A model generated the notes under the pieces. The model worked only from the letters and a program-made list of their open reading frames with translations, searched no databases and had not been told where the DNA came from. 64,000 bases of DNA from Helicostylum pulchrum. Its lineage: Eukaryota; Mucoromycota; Mucoromycetes; Mucorales; Mucoraceae. Within the stretch, counting starts at the first letter, position 1. Every line of letters starts with the position of its first letter. The translations under genes were made by a program, and so were the position numbers. Below are positions 54,213-64,000 of the stretch, piece after piece. The stretch lies in the NCBI GenBank assembly GCA_025677825.1, contig JAIXMO010000011.1, forward strand, positions 593,001 through 657,000. Direction: 5' to 3'.

Positions 54213-56104
54213 TTAAAAACTAAATCGTTCACGAAAGGCGTCTAAATTACGATGATGACACTGTGTAGCAAGGTCTTCAAAGTTCATACTAACAATCAAT
54301 TGAATATTTAACAGGTGTTATAAAAAACAAATAAAAGAATAAAAAACTTACATATACATTAATAATCGTAGACTATTCCATATATTATCATTTGTGCCAT
54401 TGGGTATATCAATAGAAAAACTATTTTCTATCGAGTTAGAGCATTGACCGGCAGTGAGTGCAGCAGCACGTTGATGTGCAAGAGAAGTTAACAAGTGTTG
54501 TGCAGCTTCTTGGTGTTGACCCAAGTTCATATAGCCAATTGCCAAGTTATATCTTGCACGTACGTAGGATGGATTAATCTCAAGTGCATTGGTGTACATT
54601 TCAATAGCTCCTAGACTATCTCGTGCGTTTGCTAAAGTTGCACCAACTTTATTCCATAATTGATAATCATCAGGTTTCGTTATTAAAGCTGATTTGAAAC
54701 AATCGATTGCCTTATTATATTCCTCTGACATATTAAACAGTATTCCTAACCCAACTTGGACATCAGCATCCATTTCCTCGCCAGGACATGTTCTTGCCGC
54801 TTCTAAAAAAATATGAGCGATATAGTCGTGTCTCTTGATCGGATCTGTATAATCTCTACCCAATTCGCTTTCTTTTGGTATATGTTTGTATTTATGGTTA
54901 TTTGCAATCCATTGCTCTAAGCAGTTGTAAGCATCCATACGACAATGTTCGTTTCTATAACTGACTGATAGTGCTAACCAAGCATCTAGACAACTGGGAT
55001 CTATTGAAACGGCTTTTTCTAAAGCTGTAATAGCTACTTTATCTCGTTCATTTTCTTGTTGCTTTAAACCTAATTGTTCCCATGTTTTTGCGTCATTTGG
55101 TTCTAATTGAGTCTTTGCTTCCAGAGCTAATATCGAATCCGCCAAAGTATCATGCTCTTTATTAATAGCGTCCTGCCTTGCCAAATAGGGATTATTCAAA
55201 ATTGGTACATAGTTTTCATAATCGGGATTGATAGATCGATAACCATACACTTTACCATCCGGCTTTAATCTATTCCATTGGTGTACCTCGTTTATCTTTT
55301 GATCCGATGACGGATCGTATTCAGGCCAATCCGTAATATCCAAGCTCTGTAACCCAACAACATTATCGTGTTGGCGTGCTTCATGATGTGCAAACTCTTT
55401 ATCCCAATCACGATCAAATACTACGCCATTATCTTCCACTTCCTCAAACGCTCTTTCAAAAGCCAATTGTTCTTCTTCGGAAACATCGGAACAGGTAGCC
55501 TGCTGAGAATAAACACTTGAAAATTCTTCAGACCATGGATGCGTTGCGGTATGATGGCGCTGATAAATAGTTTCAAACTCTTCAAATGAATGCGTAGATG
55601 GCGGATGATACGAATTAAAATCTCTAGTCCAATCCTCTGGTATTAAATTATGTTGATGAGGTGTATAAATCCCTCTTTTTATTGTTGGTTCACTATGTTG
55701 TTGAAAGAATTCGGTAGCCAACTAGAATACAGTTTTAATAAATGCTTCTTTTTTTTTTTGTGTTATTTACTTTGTGTAACTTTTTTTACCTTATCATGGT
55801 TGATTTGTGCAGGACTTTGATGACTTCGAAATCCGGTTGTCACCTTTTTAATAAAAGGGTCAGAAAACCTTGTTACAAAAAAAAGTAAAAAAAAATTATA
55901 CGTTACTTTTGAACTTTGACCTTTTTGTATAAAATGTTCCTACAAACAATAAAATGACACGTGAATAAGAAATCTAAATTAAAAAGCTTATAGTTTTTTT
56001 ACCTGTTGTAAACTTCTATCTTGTCCCAACTGCTTCATCAAATGAGTAAGACCATTACTGGATCCACATTCGTTATTAGCTCCAGCTAATTTAGAAAACA
56101 CCAT
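54213..56104 (-). CDS. PEX5: peroxisomal targeting signal 1 receptor PEX5
   Basis: Cycling import receptor that binds C-terminal SKL-type signals in the cytosol and delivers proteins to peroxisomes. Five exons (56104-56003, 55939-55902, 55868-55790, 55721-54352, 54288-54213) give 554 residues. The N-terminus MVFSKLAGANNECGSSNGL carries the conserved cysteine (Cys13) that is ubiquitinated for recycling. Three WxxxF pentapeptides, WTRDF (about 104), WSEEF (about 136) and WDKEF (about 179), bind Pex13/Pex14. The C-terminal half has TPR repeats, for example ALEKAVSIDPSCLDAWLALS and MYTNALEINPSYVRARYNLA, ending FRERFSF. The short exon 2 was fitted with a donor gtataat at 55901; the nearer gtcaaag donor would break the frame. 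Confidence 0.94.
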
Positions 56105-56777
56105 GTACCTCTATTAAAAAAAAAGTAAAAAGCAAACAAAGAAGAAAAAGAGTTTTTTTTTAAAAAATAAAAATATAAAAGTGAATATTAGACTGATTGA
56201 AATTTAAAAACCCATGGTATGAGCGTCGATGATCATAAATAGGATATAGAAGCGGCGTTTTTTTTTATTTCGCGGGCAGTTAATATAAATACTTTACCAT
56301 TGATTTGTATCAAAAGGAAGAAGAGAAGACAAAAACAGAAAAAAGCAATTGTGTCATTATATAAACCCAATTATTGTGCGTTACCTTTTTAACCCAAGCA
56401 AAAAAAAAAAAAACTTTGGTAATACTTTTTTTTTTTAGTTTTTTCGTATACGTATAAAAAGCCTATAATAAATAATATACAAGAATCAATTATGTTTATT
56501 AGTGTAGATTTATACTATTCTTCCATTCCTCTTTATATTAATGTACAAAAACTTATTCATCTTTACCCGTAAGTTCCTTTATGCCGGATTCGGAAAGAAA
56601 AAGCTCGTGAAAGTAAGAATTTTTCACACACGTCGCTCAGTACACACAAATTAAGAAAATGATTACTCAGTCAGCATAAATTTTTCTAATATTAATACAT
56701 GGCTTGCATTTACCATCTTTTTCATTGTCGAGCGGTTTATATCTATCTGTGCGTTACATAGTTATAACTGTCAGGTA
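56105..56777. other. spacer between PEX5 and the TIR element, no gene seen
   Basis: A/T-rich PEX5 promoter (T tracts at 56425 and 56155) running up to the TA at 56776-56777 that flanks the element. No protein-like frame. Confidence 0.5.
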
Positions 56778-57289
56778 CAGTAGCGGCTCTATTTAAGGGT
56801 GGGCCGAAATCCGGAAGAAATCCGCCCTTAAATCGAACATACTCTTGTATCGAACAGTGGAGACCAGCAATAAAAAAAAATTGGTGCTTATTCCAATCGA
56901 TACATCTGTAAATAAACAGCGATAAGTAACGCATTTAGAAGTAAATAGCTTGAATATACCTACCAAAGCTTATTTGACGAGTAAAAAATAAAAAAATACT
57001 ACCAGTTAAGTGAGCGGAAAGTTTTGGCTCATACAAAAAAAAAACATTTCCTTATGTTTACGGTATTAATAATTGTACGCTATACACGAGGTTCTTTTTA
57101 ATCATCCCTTTGTTTTTACATTCTGTAATGTATGGCTTGCCTTTTAATTGTAATACATTTGGTCTTTAGCAGTTCGATAAGGCTACCAGCAACTTTTTAA
57201 AAACTCAATTTTGAGAAAGGGTTGAACGCTTTTATTTGTAGCTGAATAATAATGATGTAATAATGGGGGTGCATAGAAATTAATTTTTT

Positions 57290-59040
57290 TTGAAAACACA
57301 AAAAAAGGTCACAGAAAAAAAAGTATAAAAGGAATGGTTTTTCACCTTGATTTTTCTTTTTTTTCTTTTTTTTTCTTCAAAGTTTTTTCCCCAGGGTTTT
57401 CTTTACTGATTGAGTTCTCCGGGACTCATGAAGGCCTTGATGGATGACAGTCGGACTCACGCCTATTGCGATAGCTACGATGGTGGGGTTGGGACATTCC
57501 CGGTGAAACCGGAGTCTGTCGGCTAAGTTTGAGTTTGAGTGCTCTGGCGCGGGGAGGTTGGAGTTCAGACAGTGAGGACTTATCAGACAGTGAAGGTGGA
57601 GGGGGGGGGGGGGGGTTCCAAACGTCGTAGCTATTTCAGTAGAACGCAGAAGGGGGCTCTCGGAAGTCAAGGTAAAATTTTTAATGAAAATGAAAATGAA
57701 AAATTATACAATACTTTAAAACAATGTGATTACACCAAGACAGTAAAAAAAAAAATAGTGATTCAAATATAAAATAAAAAGGGTTGATAAATAAATAATG
57801 CAGTAATACAGAAACGTAAACGATGGTATAATAAAGATATATAAAAGAAAAACAATATAAAACAATATAAAAAAAAAACAATTCAAGAAAAAAACTATGT
57901 TTAAAACAATCGAAAAGCGAGGCAGCACAGTATAAAAAAAAAAGAAATAATGGGATACAGTTAGTACATGTTTTAATATAGTTATAAATCAAAGAAGCTT
58001 TCTTACCAAAAGATGGACAAAGTTATAAGAAACTAACAAAAAAATAAATAATGTCAATAAAGATTTCTACCGTGAATATGTATTAAAAAATCTTAAAGAC
58101 CCTCGTATTAAATGGGATCTAAAATGAACATTTTATTTTTGAGGTAACAGGAAAAGAAAAAGAGAAAAAAGGAACTAGGAATTAGGAAGAAAGAAAACGA
58201 ATGAGGAATGGAGGAAAGAAATAAGTGCTGAAATAAAAAATCCGTGGGTACTGCGAGATGAAATAAAGGCCGTGAAGTAGACATTTTTCTATATTTTTCC
58301 ACCTTAATTTTTTTGGACAGCTCTCATTTACTTGCTCTTATTGAATCAGGCAAAAAGCCTTGCCTGTTTACTACTGCTGTTATTTCTCCGTTAAACTCAG
58401 GAACAAAAATAAGAACCCATGTAACGATTAAAAGCTGTGGTATTTAGAACTAACAAAGCAAGTTTTTACAATTCAGATTAAAGTCATCTTAAAAGTAAAA
58501 TAGATTGGGGTTAGACAAGTGTCAGCGAATTGCATTGTATTCTTTAAAGGCCATGTATTCTTTGTCAGTAGCTACAGTACATAAAAACCGTATTACGTTT
58601 ACCTCGTTATAGCTTCAGATAGCTTGGACAAACGCACACAACTCCTTACGTTAATTCCGTAATATTATACCATCACCAAAAAAAAAAATACGTTCTCAGT
58701 TTACACGGCAGAGAATAGAACATTTAGTTTGTAAAGTAGTAGTAGTAGATAAGAAAGAGGGATTGGTATGGATGCTTGGATGAGATATGTTGTAATGCTG
58801 AATTTGTGTCAAGAGAAAAGGTTCATGTAATACGTGCGTAGCCGAAGAAAATGGTTATTTATACAATGGTTAGTATTGATGGCTACAGTGAAGTACGATA
58901 TATATAAGTGCTATGCATAAAGTATTTTTTTTTTAAAAAAAAAGAATGGATTCATTGTGATTTGTGTACATCTGTTTGTCTTTACGTAGTAAACAAAGGT
59001 CTTTTGGAAAGTGAAATAGTATAAAACAGCTCGAGATACC
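57290..59040. repeat. segmental duplication, copy B (inside the TIR element)
   Basis: Near-identical partner of 30099-31852 in the same orientation. TATA box at 57324, GC-rich segment about 57390-57671 ending in the same donor (CAAG/gtaaaa). The poly-G run is 15 long here and 14 in copy A, which shifts the frame between its two sides. The match stops at 59040 exactly where copy A gains the extra 258 bp, and resumes at 59067-59099. Confidence 0.85.
57601..57615 (+). repeat. G15 homopolymer
   Basis: Fifteen consecutive G in copy B; the same site in copy A has fourteen (30417-30430). It is rare in this A/T-rich genome, prone to slippage, and possibly G-quadruplex forming between molecules. Confidence 0.8.
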
Positions 59041-59822
59041 TCTATGAGACAAAATAGAAAACTTGTGTTAAATATATCCTCAACCGCCTCCCATATTACC
59101 TGTAGCTCTATTATTTAAGCTCTTCTATATGAAGATACATAATATATCTTTTTTAGTAATAAGTTAGATGAGCTTAATAGCTATTTTGAGAATGACAATC
59201 CATAATTGATCACTGATTATTCCTCTTAGGTATTTATTCGTTATGTCACTCCAGGACATGTCTATTATTTACGCGGCGAATCTTATATTTGAACTTGACA
59301 TGTATAGTACATTGCAATACTCCAAATATTCATCAAAATATAGTATTGACTTCACCATCCATTACATTATCAAAAAAGTTACCACAGTGTCTGTTTTTTG
59401 TTTTTCAGTAAGTGAAAGAATATACAAGATCTATAGATTTCGTTTAGGTACTAGATTTCGAGTGCAGATAATTATAGTGTAAGTTTATTAATAGTTATAA
59501 CCAAGTAGTATAGTATTTTTTAAAATAAAGGAAAAAGAAGAAGAGAAGGAAGAAGAATAAAATAGATTTTTTTATACCTTTTTTGTAGTTTAAAAATAAG
59601 GATAATAACGAGTATGTTGATAACGCTCAATAAAACTGCTCGCATAAGTAATTTTAAAAGCAATATAATATACTAAATGAACCACACGATAACGTAGTTG
59701 TCCATTGTAGATAGTATAGTGGTAATAGTGGTGTTAAAGCTGGGGACCGAAGAAATTCTGGAGACCACCCTTAAATCAACCATACCCTTAAATCAGGTCA
59801 CCCCTAAATAGAGCTGCTACTG

Positions 59823-60119
59823 TAATAGTCAATTCCATTTTTTTTTACAAGGTATTGAATTTTCAAGCGCTAAGAATCGAGGAGTATGTAATAAAACAAA
59901 AAGTTAGTGCCATAATGATTAAGTATATTATATTTTAGCATTGGTGAAATCACGCCAACGGAACGAACACCAAACTGTTTAGTAACTTAACTATATCAGG
60001 CGGTTTCAGTGTATAATTCGTATTTTACGGAAGAAAAAAGAAATAAAGAAGCTGTATCAACCAAAATCAGTAACACTGAGATTAGATTAAATGATTTCAA
60101 TAGTCAGAAATTTGAATAG
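59823..60119. other. spacer between the TIR element and the Fanzor-like relic
   Basis: Starts with the flanking TA. It probably contains more of the decayed nuclease gene upstream of the RuvC-I motif, but no frame can be followed. Confidence 0.35.
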
Positions 60120-60440
60120 TGCCTTCCAATTGTAATTGACCCGGGAAGAAAATTTGTGTGCGTGTCTTAATTTATAAACTTTATTCCGTTTTTAAGTACT
60201 GTTTTTCCAATGCAAAGGAATATATTTTTCTTACATCGCTATAGATGAGTACCTTGCCTCTCACAAGTACGCAATCAATGCATGTCTCAAAGTCTAAATA
60301 GAGTAGGGAATTTTTGTTGTTGTTGTTGCTGTGGTGTTCTGGTCCGTACTACCTGTAAACCACTTTGGCAAAGGGACGTAAACGGCTCCTTGAACATACT
60401 AAAGATCGCTTGGTCGATCTTTAAGATTGTTACATGTGTC
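60120..60440 (+). pseudogene. decayed Fanzor/TnpB-like RuvC nuclease (OrfB zinc-ribbon) relic
   Basis: Three motif islands in the right order, in more than one frame. (1) PIVIDPGRKFVCVS at about 60126-60167: the RuvC-I DPG motif, then a stop. (2) IDEYLASHKYAINACLKV at 60241-60294: resembles the DEYxTSxxCxxC start of the zinc ribbon, with the first Cys read as Tyr. (3) CGVLVRTTCKPLWQRDVNGS and LNILKIAWSIFK at about 60333-60428: the second zinc knuckle, one Cys read as Arg, and the RuvC-III motif WxRDVNxxxNI with its catalytic Asp (60375-60377). RuvC-II is not found and spacing is too short, so large parts are deleted. The set is specific for TnpB/Fanzor proteins, known in Mucoromycota. It is surely non-functional. 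Confidence 0.65.
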
Positions 60441-60563
60441 GCAAAAAAAAACGTTTTGAAGTCCGTAAATTTTTTTTTAACTCAATCCTCAATGAAAGTG
60501 GAAACACTGTGCTTCTCATTTTCGCCTTTTTTATAACATAAACTTTTGTATTGGGAAGAGTCA
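60441..60563. other. promoter of the GT31 gene
   Basis: Short A/T-rich segment with a T tract (60470-60478) leading to the first coding exon of the GT31 gene. Nothing else is seen. Confidence 0.4.
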
Positions 60564-62352
60564 ATGGTTTCTGTAAGTAAATTTTTATATGTCATTAAAC
60601 AATTAATAACAATAAAATATATATAGCATGGCGTACCTTCCTCTTCAAAAGAAAGGGTTGCCCTCTCTTCGCTAAATGTACCTCGTAGTTATCGCTTGCC
60701 CATCATGGTGTTGAGATTACTATGTTTGATTCCAGCAAGCATAGGTGCTTACAATAATATCACCAAAGCCTCATCTCGAGCAGAATTTGATGACACTGGA
60801 ATATTTGAAAACAAGAGTACTCCTTTGATTCACCATGTTGCTTTATTATGGGTAAGCCTATACAAAGATAATTTATATTTCATTACTGTATTAACCTCTC
60901 ACTCTCTCTCTCTCTCTCTCTCTCTCCGTGTAGTGTATACTTGCAGGTTATTGGAGTTGGATCTTAACTACAAGTATGCTTAGAAGATGGTTACATCATT
61001 ATGAAATTAGTAGTGCCATTGTTCGACTAATTACCTTGACTGTTATAAACTGGTCTTTCTCTGCGTTCTTGAGTTCTCATTATGGTATTGATCAACCCAT
61101 TTGGAAATGGATGACTATTTGTCTCATCTTTTTAATATCCAATGTATTAAAAATTACCTTGACCACCAACCCCAAATATTATTCACACATTGAAGATATG
61201 CAAGAACCTAGAGCCAATCATAAATCCACATTTGTTCGTGTCTTGATCCTACCTTTAACAGTGGTAGTATTTATCACTATGTTTGCTTCTTTATATCAAG
61301 TAGGACAGATGCGAAGACAATCTGCTGTATTAGCAGATCAGCGTATGGTGATACCCACTGGACAACGTCATCCTCAATTAGCTGAATCGGAAGTTCGTGT
61401 GATGGTATTTGTACTTTCTGCTTGGACACCAAAGAGTGTTCAAAAGCGAAAGATCTTTAGAGAAACAACATTAAAGTTAAAGCCAAAGGATAGTCAACAT
61501 ATTTCTTATTTCTATCGTTTTATCTTGGGTCAACCACCAAATGAGAAAGTAAAATCTACAGTTGGACCCTTAATTGAACAAGAAATGGAAGATTATGATG
61601 ATATTTTGTTACTGCCTTGTTCCGATTTATATGAAGATTTGAGTAAGAAGGTTTATGCTGCATTTGAATGGGCAGATCAATATGATTTTGATTACTTTTT
61701 GAAAACCGATGATGATATTTTTGTTCGTTGGGATACTGTTAGTAAAGAAATGGAACTTGCTGGACGTACACATCGTTATTGGAGAGGATTAGCATACTGG
61801 TAAATAATTTTAATAATTCTAATTGATATAATCTAACTTTTTTTTATACTTGTGTGTAGGAATATGCCACCTATTAGAAATTCAGAAAATAAGAATGGTG
61901 AACTTGTTTACCCATTACCAATTTTCCCACCTTATACTGCTGGTGCACTTTATATTCTTTCAAGAGATGTTGTTCATTTAGTTGCTGGTGTAAAAGGACC
62001 TCGTATGTTTGTAAAGAACGAAGATCAAAACTTGGGTATTTGGTTATACCCGTTCAATATTTTACCTATTCATGATCGTCGTATTCAACAAATTGATGTA
62101 TGTGAGAATGATATGATTGGTAAACATTTTGGTGACTTTGGTGAAGCTGATGCTATTGGAGGTACCATGTATGATATGCTGGATAATTTACAAAACGGTA
62201 GAAAAATGTGTGCAGGCTTTAAAACTTCGGTCTGTGGTATGTGTTATCCTTGTCACGGAAAGGGAAATCATTGGAAAGAATGGAATTTTGACTGTGATGA
62301 TAAAAAAGGTGTATCATTACTTAACCAACCTCAATTAACTGTCATGGAATAA
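60564..62352 (+). CDS. multi-pass membrane GT31-type glycosyltransferase
   Basis: Four exons (60564-60572, 60627-60851, 60934-61799, 61860-62352) give 530 residues. Unlike usual single-anchor GT31 enzymes it has about five hydrophobic segments in the first 220 residues (for example IMVLRLLCLIPASIGAYN, LWCILAGYWSWIL, VRLITLTVINWSFSAFL, FVRVLILPLTVVVFITMF). The catalytic domain follows: VMVFVLSAWTPKSVQKRKIF, the metal-binding DxD in YFLKTDDDIFVRWD, PYTAGALYILSRDVVHLV and the acidic VKNEDQNLGIW. The C-terminus is Cys-rich with CGMCYPCHGKGNHW. The first exon has only three codons (MVS); an upstream exon cannot be excluded. The intron before exon 3 has a (CT)n polypyrimidine tract. Role: probably Golgi or ER glycosylation of protein or lipid. 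Confidence 0.82.
60895..60926 (+). repeat. (CT)n microsatellite serving as polypyrimidine tract
   Basis: About 15 CT units end seven bases before the CGTGTAG acceptor of the GT31 intron 2. Length variation here could change splicing efficiency. Confidence 0.75.
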
Positions 62353-62839
62353 ATCAACTATAGAGCTTTTTACTTAATATCCCCCTCATCACCTTTCTCT
62401 TTTTTTTAAAAAAAACTACATATTTTCTTTTTTTGTACATTTCCACACTTTCAAATAAACATATTTTTTTTTAATACGAGTAAGTAGTACGACTGCATTA
62501 AAAGGTAACTGTTACCCAAATGAAATATTAGCCTTATAAACAAAAAAAATATTTAGAACAAGACGCTATTTATGCGCGTACACCGATTTTGTTACTTAGT
62601 CGGGAACGGGAAGCCCAATGTTTATTATTCGACTTACACGTGTCGATCTTTTCATAGTAAACACACATTAGATTTTCTCATGATATATAAGAAATTTCCG
62701 ATTATTTTAGTACAGGAATACAAGTGTAGTACAGTGGCCCCACTTTATGTGGGTTATAAACTTTTTATTTATTTTTTGTTTAAATGTTGTTGTTGTTGTT
62801 GTTGTTTTGTTGTAATAAATAGGAATAAACATGTGAATT
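62353..62839. other. convergent spacer, no gene seen
   Basis: Between the stops of the GT31 and fumarate reductase genes. Contains a (TTG)n microsatellite at 62785-62806 and A/T-rich DNA. Confidence 0.5.
62785..62806. repeat. (TTG)n microsatellite
   Basis: Seven uninterrupted TGT units just downstream of the fumarate reductase stop codon. Confidence 0.75.
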
Positions 62840-64000
62840 TTACTTTTTAAGTGTACCAATGATAGCATAAGGAGCGTACTTTGCAACAACATCAGGTTTA
62901 TGCATCATGTTAAATTCCTCTGTGGCATCACGACCAGCATAAATGAGAATAGCCTTCTTTCCTCCGGGATGGTCAGGAAGGAAATCAGTAACATCTAAAA
63001 CTTCTCCGTTAACAACTACCCAACAATCATCGGGCTTGTTATGCTTTGCAACATCGGCTAAAGTGTATTCACCCATCTTCTTGGGTTCGTCAGCAGCTTT
63101 AACTTCTTCAGCAGCAGCAGCAGGTGCAGCTTGAATAGCAGCAGGTGCAGATGCACCGGAGGCACCACCATTAGGTAAAGCAATCTCTAAAATGATGTTG
63201 TTGTTAGGATTAACAACAATGTTAATACCAAGACCACCATTCAAGTGTTGACCAATAGCACCCAAACGTTGTTGAGCAACTTGAGTTTGGTTAACCAATT
63301 GACCAAACAAGTGTTTAGCGGCAGTTTCACCTGCAACACGGCCAAAGACAACACAACCCAAAAGGGAAGAACCACCAAGACGGTTAGCACCGTGAACACC
63401 GCCACACATTTCACCAGTAGCAAAGAGACCGGGAATAGGTACACCATTAGCACTCTTAATTTCAGCTTCAGGAGTAATCTCAACACCACCCTAAAAATAA
63501 ATAAAATAAAAATATTAGATTATCATATTATTTTCACACGAACACAAAAAAAAAAAATTACCATAGTATAATGAAGAACAGGTTGCATATGAGCGACATA
63601 GAAGTAATCAGTCATCTTGATAGGAACGTTATGGAAGAAACGCTTTCCCCAAGGATCCTTAACCTTTCCATCAGCAATCTTGTTATAAGTTTCAAAGGTT
63701 TGCTCAAGATGTTGAGGAGAGATACCCATTTCCTTAGCAAGAGCTTCACCGCTTTCGAAACGCTTCATAAGACCACGACCAGCATAATGACGACAATGCC
63801 ATTCAATTTCCTTGGAGGCAGCAGTGTTCAATACAAGACGAATAGGGAATTTGTTTTTGTTCATCATACCAGTGACATAATCACGATGACCCAATTCATC
63901 ACAGAAACGATCACCATCAGCGTTTAATAACAAACCGCCACAACCACGGAGTGCTTCAGCAGCCAAGAACTTGACCTTGGCATCAGGTTCGTTGGGATCA
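62840..64000 (-). CDS. soluble fumarate reductase with C-terminal cytochrome b5 domain, 5' part beyond the window
   Basis: Flavoenzyme of the fumarate reductase/succinate dehydrogenase flavoprotein family (yeast Osm1/Frd1 type) that reduces fumarate to succinate and reoxidises reduced cofactors in low oxygen. Two exons are visible, 64000-63562 (incomplete) and 63490-62840. They show ALRGCGGLLLNADGDRFCDE, RIVLNTAA-like FPIRLVLNTAASKEIEWHC, HMQPVLHYTMGGVEI and MCGGVHGANRLGGSSLLGCV, the FAD/substrate motifs of the C-terminal half. A 50-residue Ala/Pro/Gly-rich linker follows. The end is a cytochrome b5 domain: YTLADVAKHNKPDDCWVVVN, DFLPDHPGGKKAIL with haem ligand His, and a second His in FNMMHKPDV. 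Such fusions may accept electrons from a b5 reductase. Codon use is biased, suggesting high expression. Confidence 0.9.

Larger units (their letters stand above)
56778..59822. mobile_element. 3.0-kb TIR-bounded element with TA flanks, non-autonomous
   Basis: The left end CAGTAGCGGCTCTATTTAAG+GGT (56778-56800) and the inverted right end (59800-59822) match at 21 of 23 positions. Each end is directly flanked by TA, the target duplication of Tc1/mariner-type elements. Repeated ATTTAAGGGT motifs lie inside both ends: a hairpin of ATTTAAGGGTGG with CCGCCCTTAAAT on the left, three ACCCTTAAAT-like copies on the right (59766-59807), as expected for transposase-binding sites. The interior has no transposase frame; it carries copy B of the duplication (57290-59040). 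It would need a transposase made elsewhere. Related ends occur at 28774, 28145 and 43296. Confidence 0.75.

Noticed and set aside
55903..55920. Donor gtcaaag (55920) for PEX5 exon 2
   Set aside because: With the only good acceptor at 55869 it leads to a stop; the donor at 55901 gives a continuous, family-like sequence.
59243..59482. 79-codon plus-strand frame inside the TIR element
   Set aside because: Tyr/Ile/Ser-rich, no family, no support as a transposase; treated as chance.

Overview
The window is nuclear DNA of an early-diverging filamentous fungus, most likely a Mucorales species (Mucoromycota). The evidence is strong A/T richness with long A and T homopolymers, many 50-80 nt introns (gtaagt...tatag), fungal-type gene content (velvet regulator, RIM2-type carrier, soluble fumarate reductase) and a cytoplasmic tRNA-Arg. 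About 26 protein genes look intact or run off an edge. Exon borders were worked out by eye from splice sites, reading frame and family conservation. No transcript or database evidence was available, and family assignments come from recognised motifs.

Layout. 0-9 kb: PFK-2/FBPase-2 (runs off the left edge), a 1138-residue PPR protein, tRNA-Arg(ACG), a small GT31 glycosyltransferase. 9-18 kb: dense housekeeping block with ribosomal protein eL21, a RIM2-type mitochondrial nucleotide carrier, an 87-aa coiled-coil protein, PP2A methylesterase PPE1 carrying a probable U12-type AT-AC intron, FEN1/RAD27, and an M28 carboxypeptidase of the GCPII family. 18-28 kb: a 52-aa microprotein, a kinase-fold protein without catalytic residues, an AIG1/GIMA-like GTPase ending in a CaaX box, a tail-anchored PPxY protein, RPA49, and PRMT1. 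28-32.6 kb: repeat-rich, gene-poor DNA holding copy A of a 1.75 kb duplication. 32.6-46.3 kb: UBC9, MPC2, a velvet protein, a BAG-domain co-chaperone with heat-shock elements, an amino-acid permease with a tandem pseudogene whose middle is inverted in place, and a small bZIP factor. 46.6-56.1 kb: a full-length ABCB transporter, cytochrome b5 reductase and PEX5. 56.7-60.5 kb: a TIR-bounded element (56778-59822) enclosing copy B of the duplication, followed by a decayed Fanzor/TnpB-like (RuvC plus zinc ribbon) relic. 60.5-64 kb: a membrane-anchored GT31 glycosyltransferase and a fumarate reductase with a C-terminal cytochrome b5 domain (runs off the right edge).

The genes do not form one pathway. 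Several are linked in function: PFKFB, MPC2, fumarate reductase and RIM2 act in carbon and mitochondrial metabolism; FEN1, RPA49, PRMT1 and UBC9 in nuclear processes; PEX5 and the PPxY and BAG proteins in protein targeting and quality control. The most unusual items are the AT-AC intron in PPE1, the Fanzor-like relic beside a TIR element that carries a duplicated promoter-plus-donor unit, the inverted-core permease pseudogene, and a peptidase whose conserved catalytic glutamate reads as asparagine.
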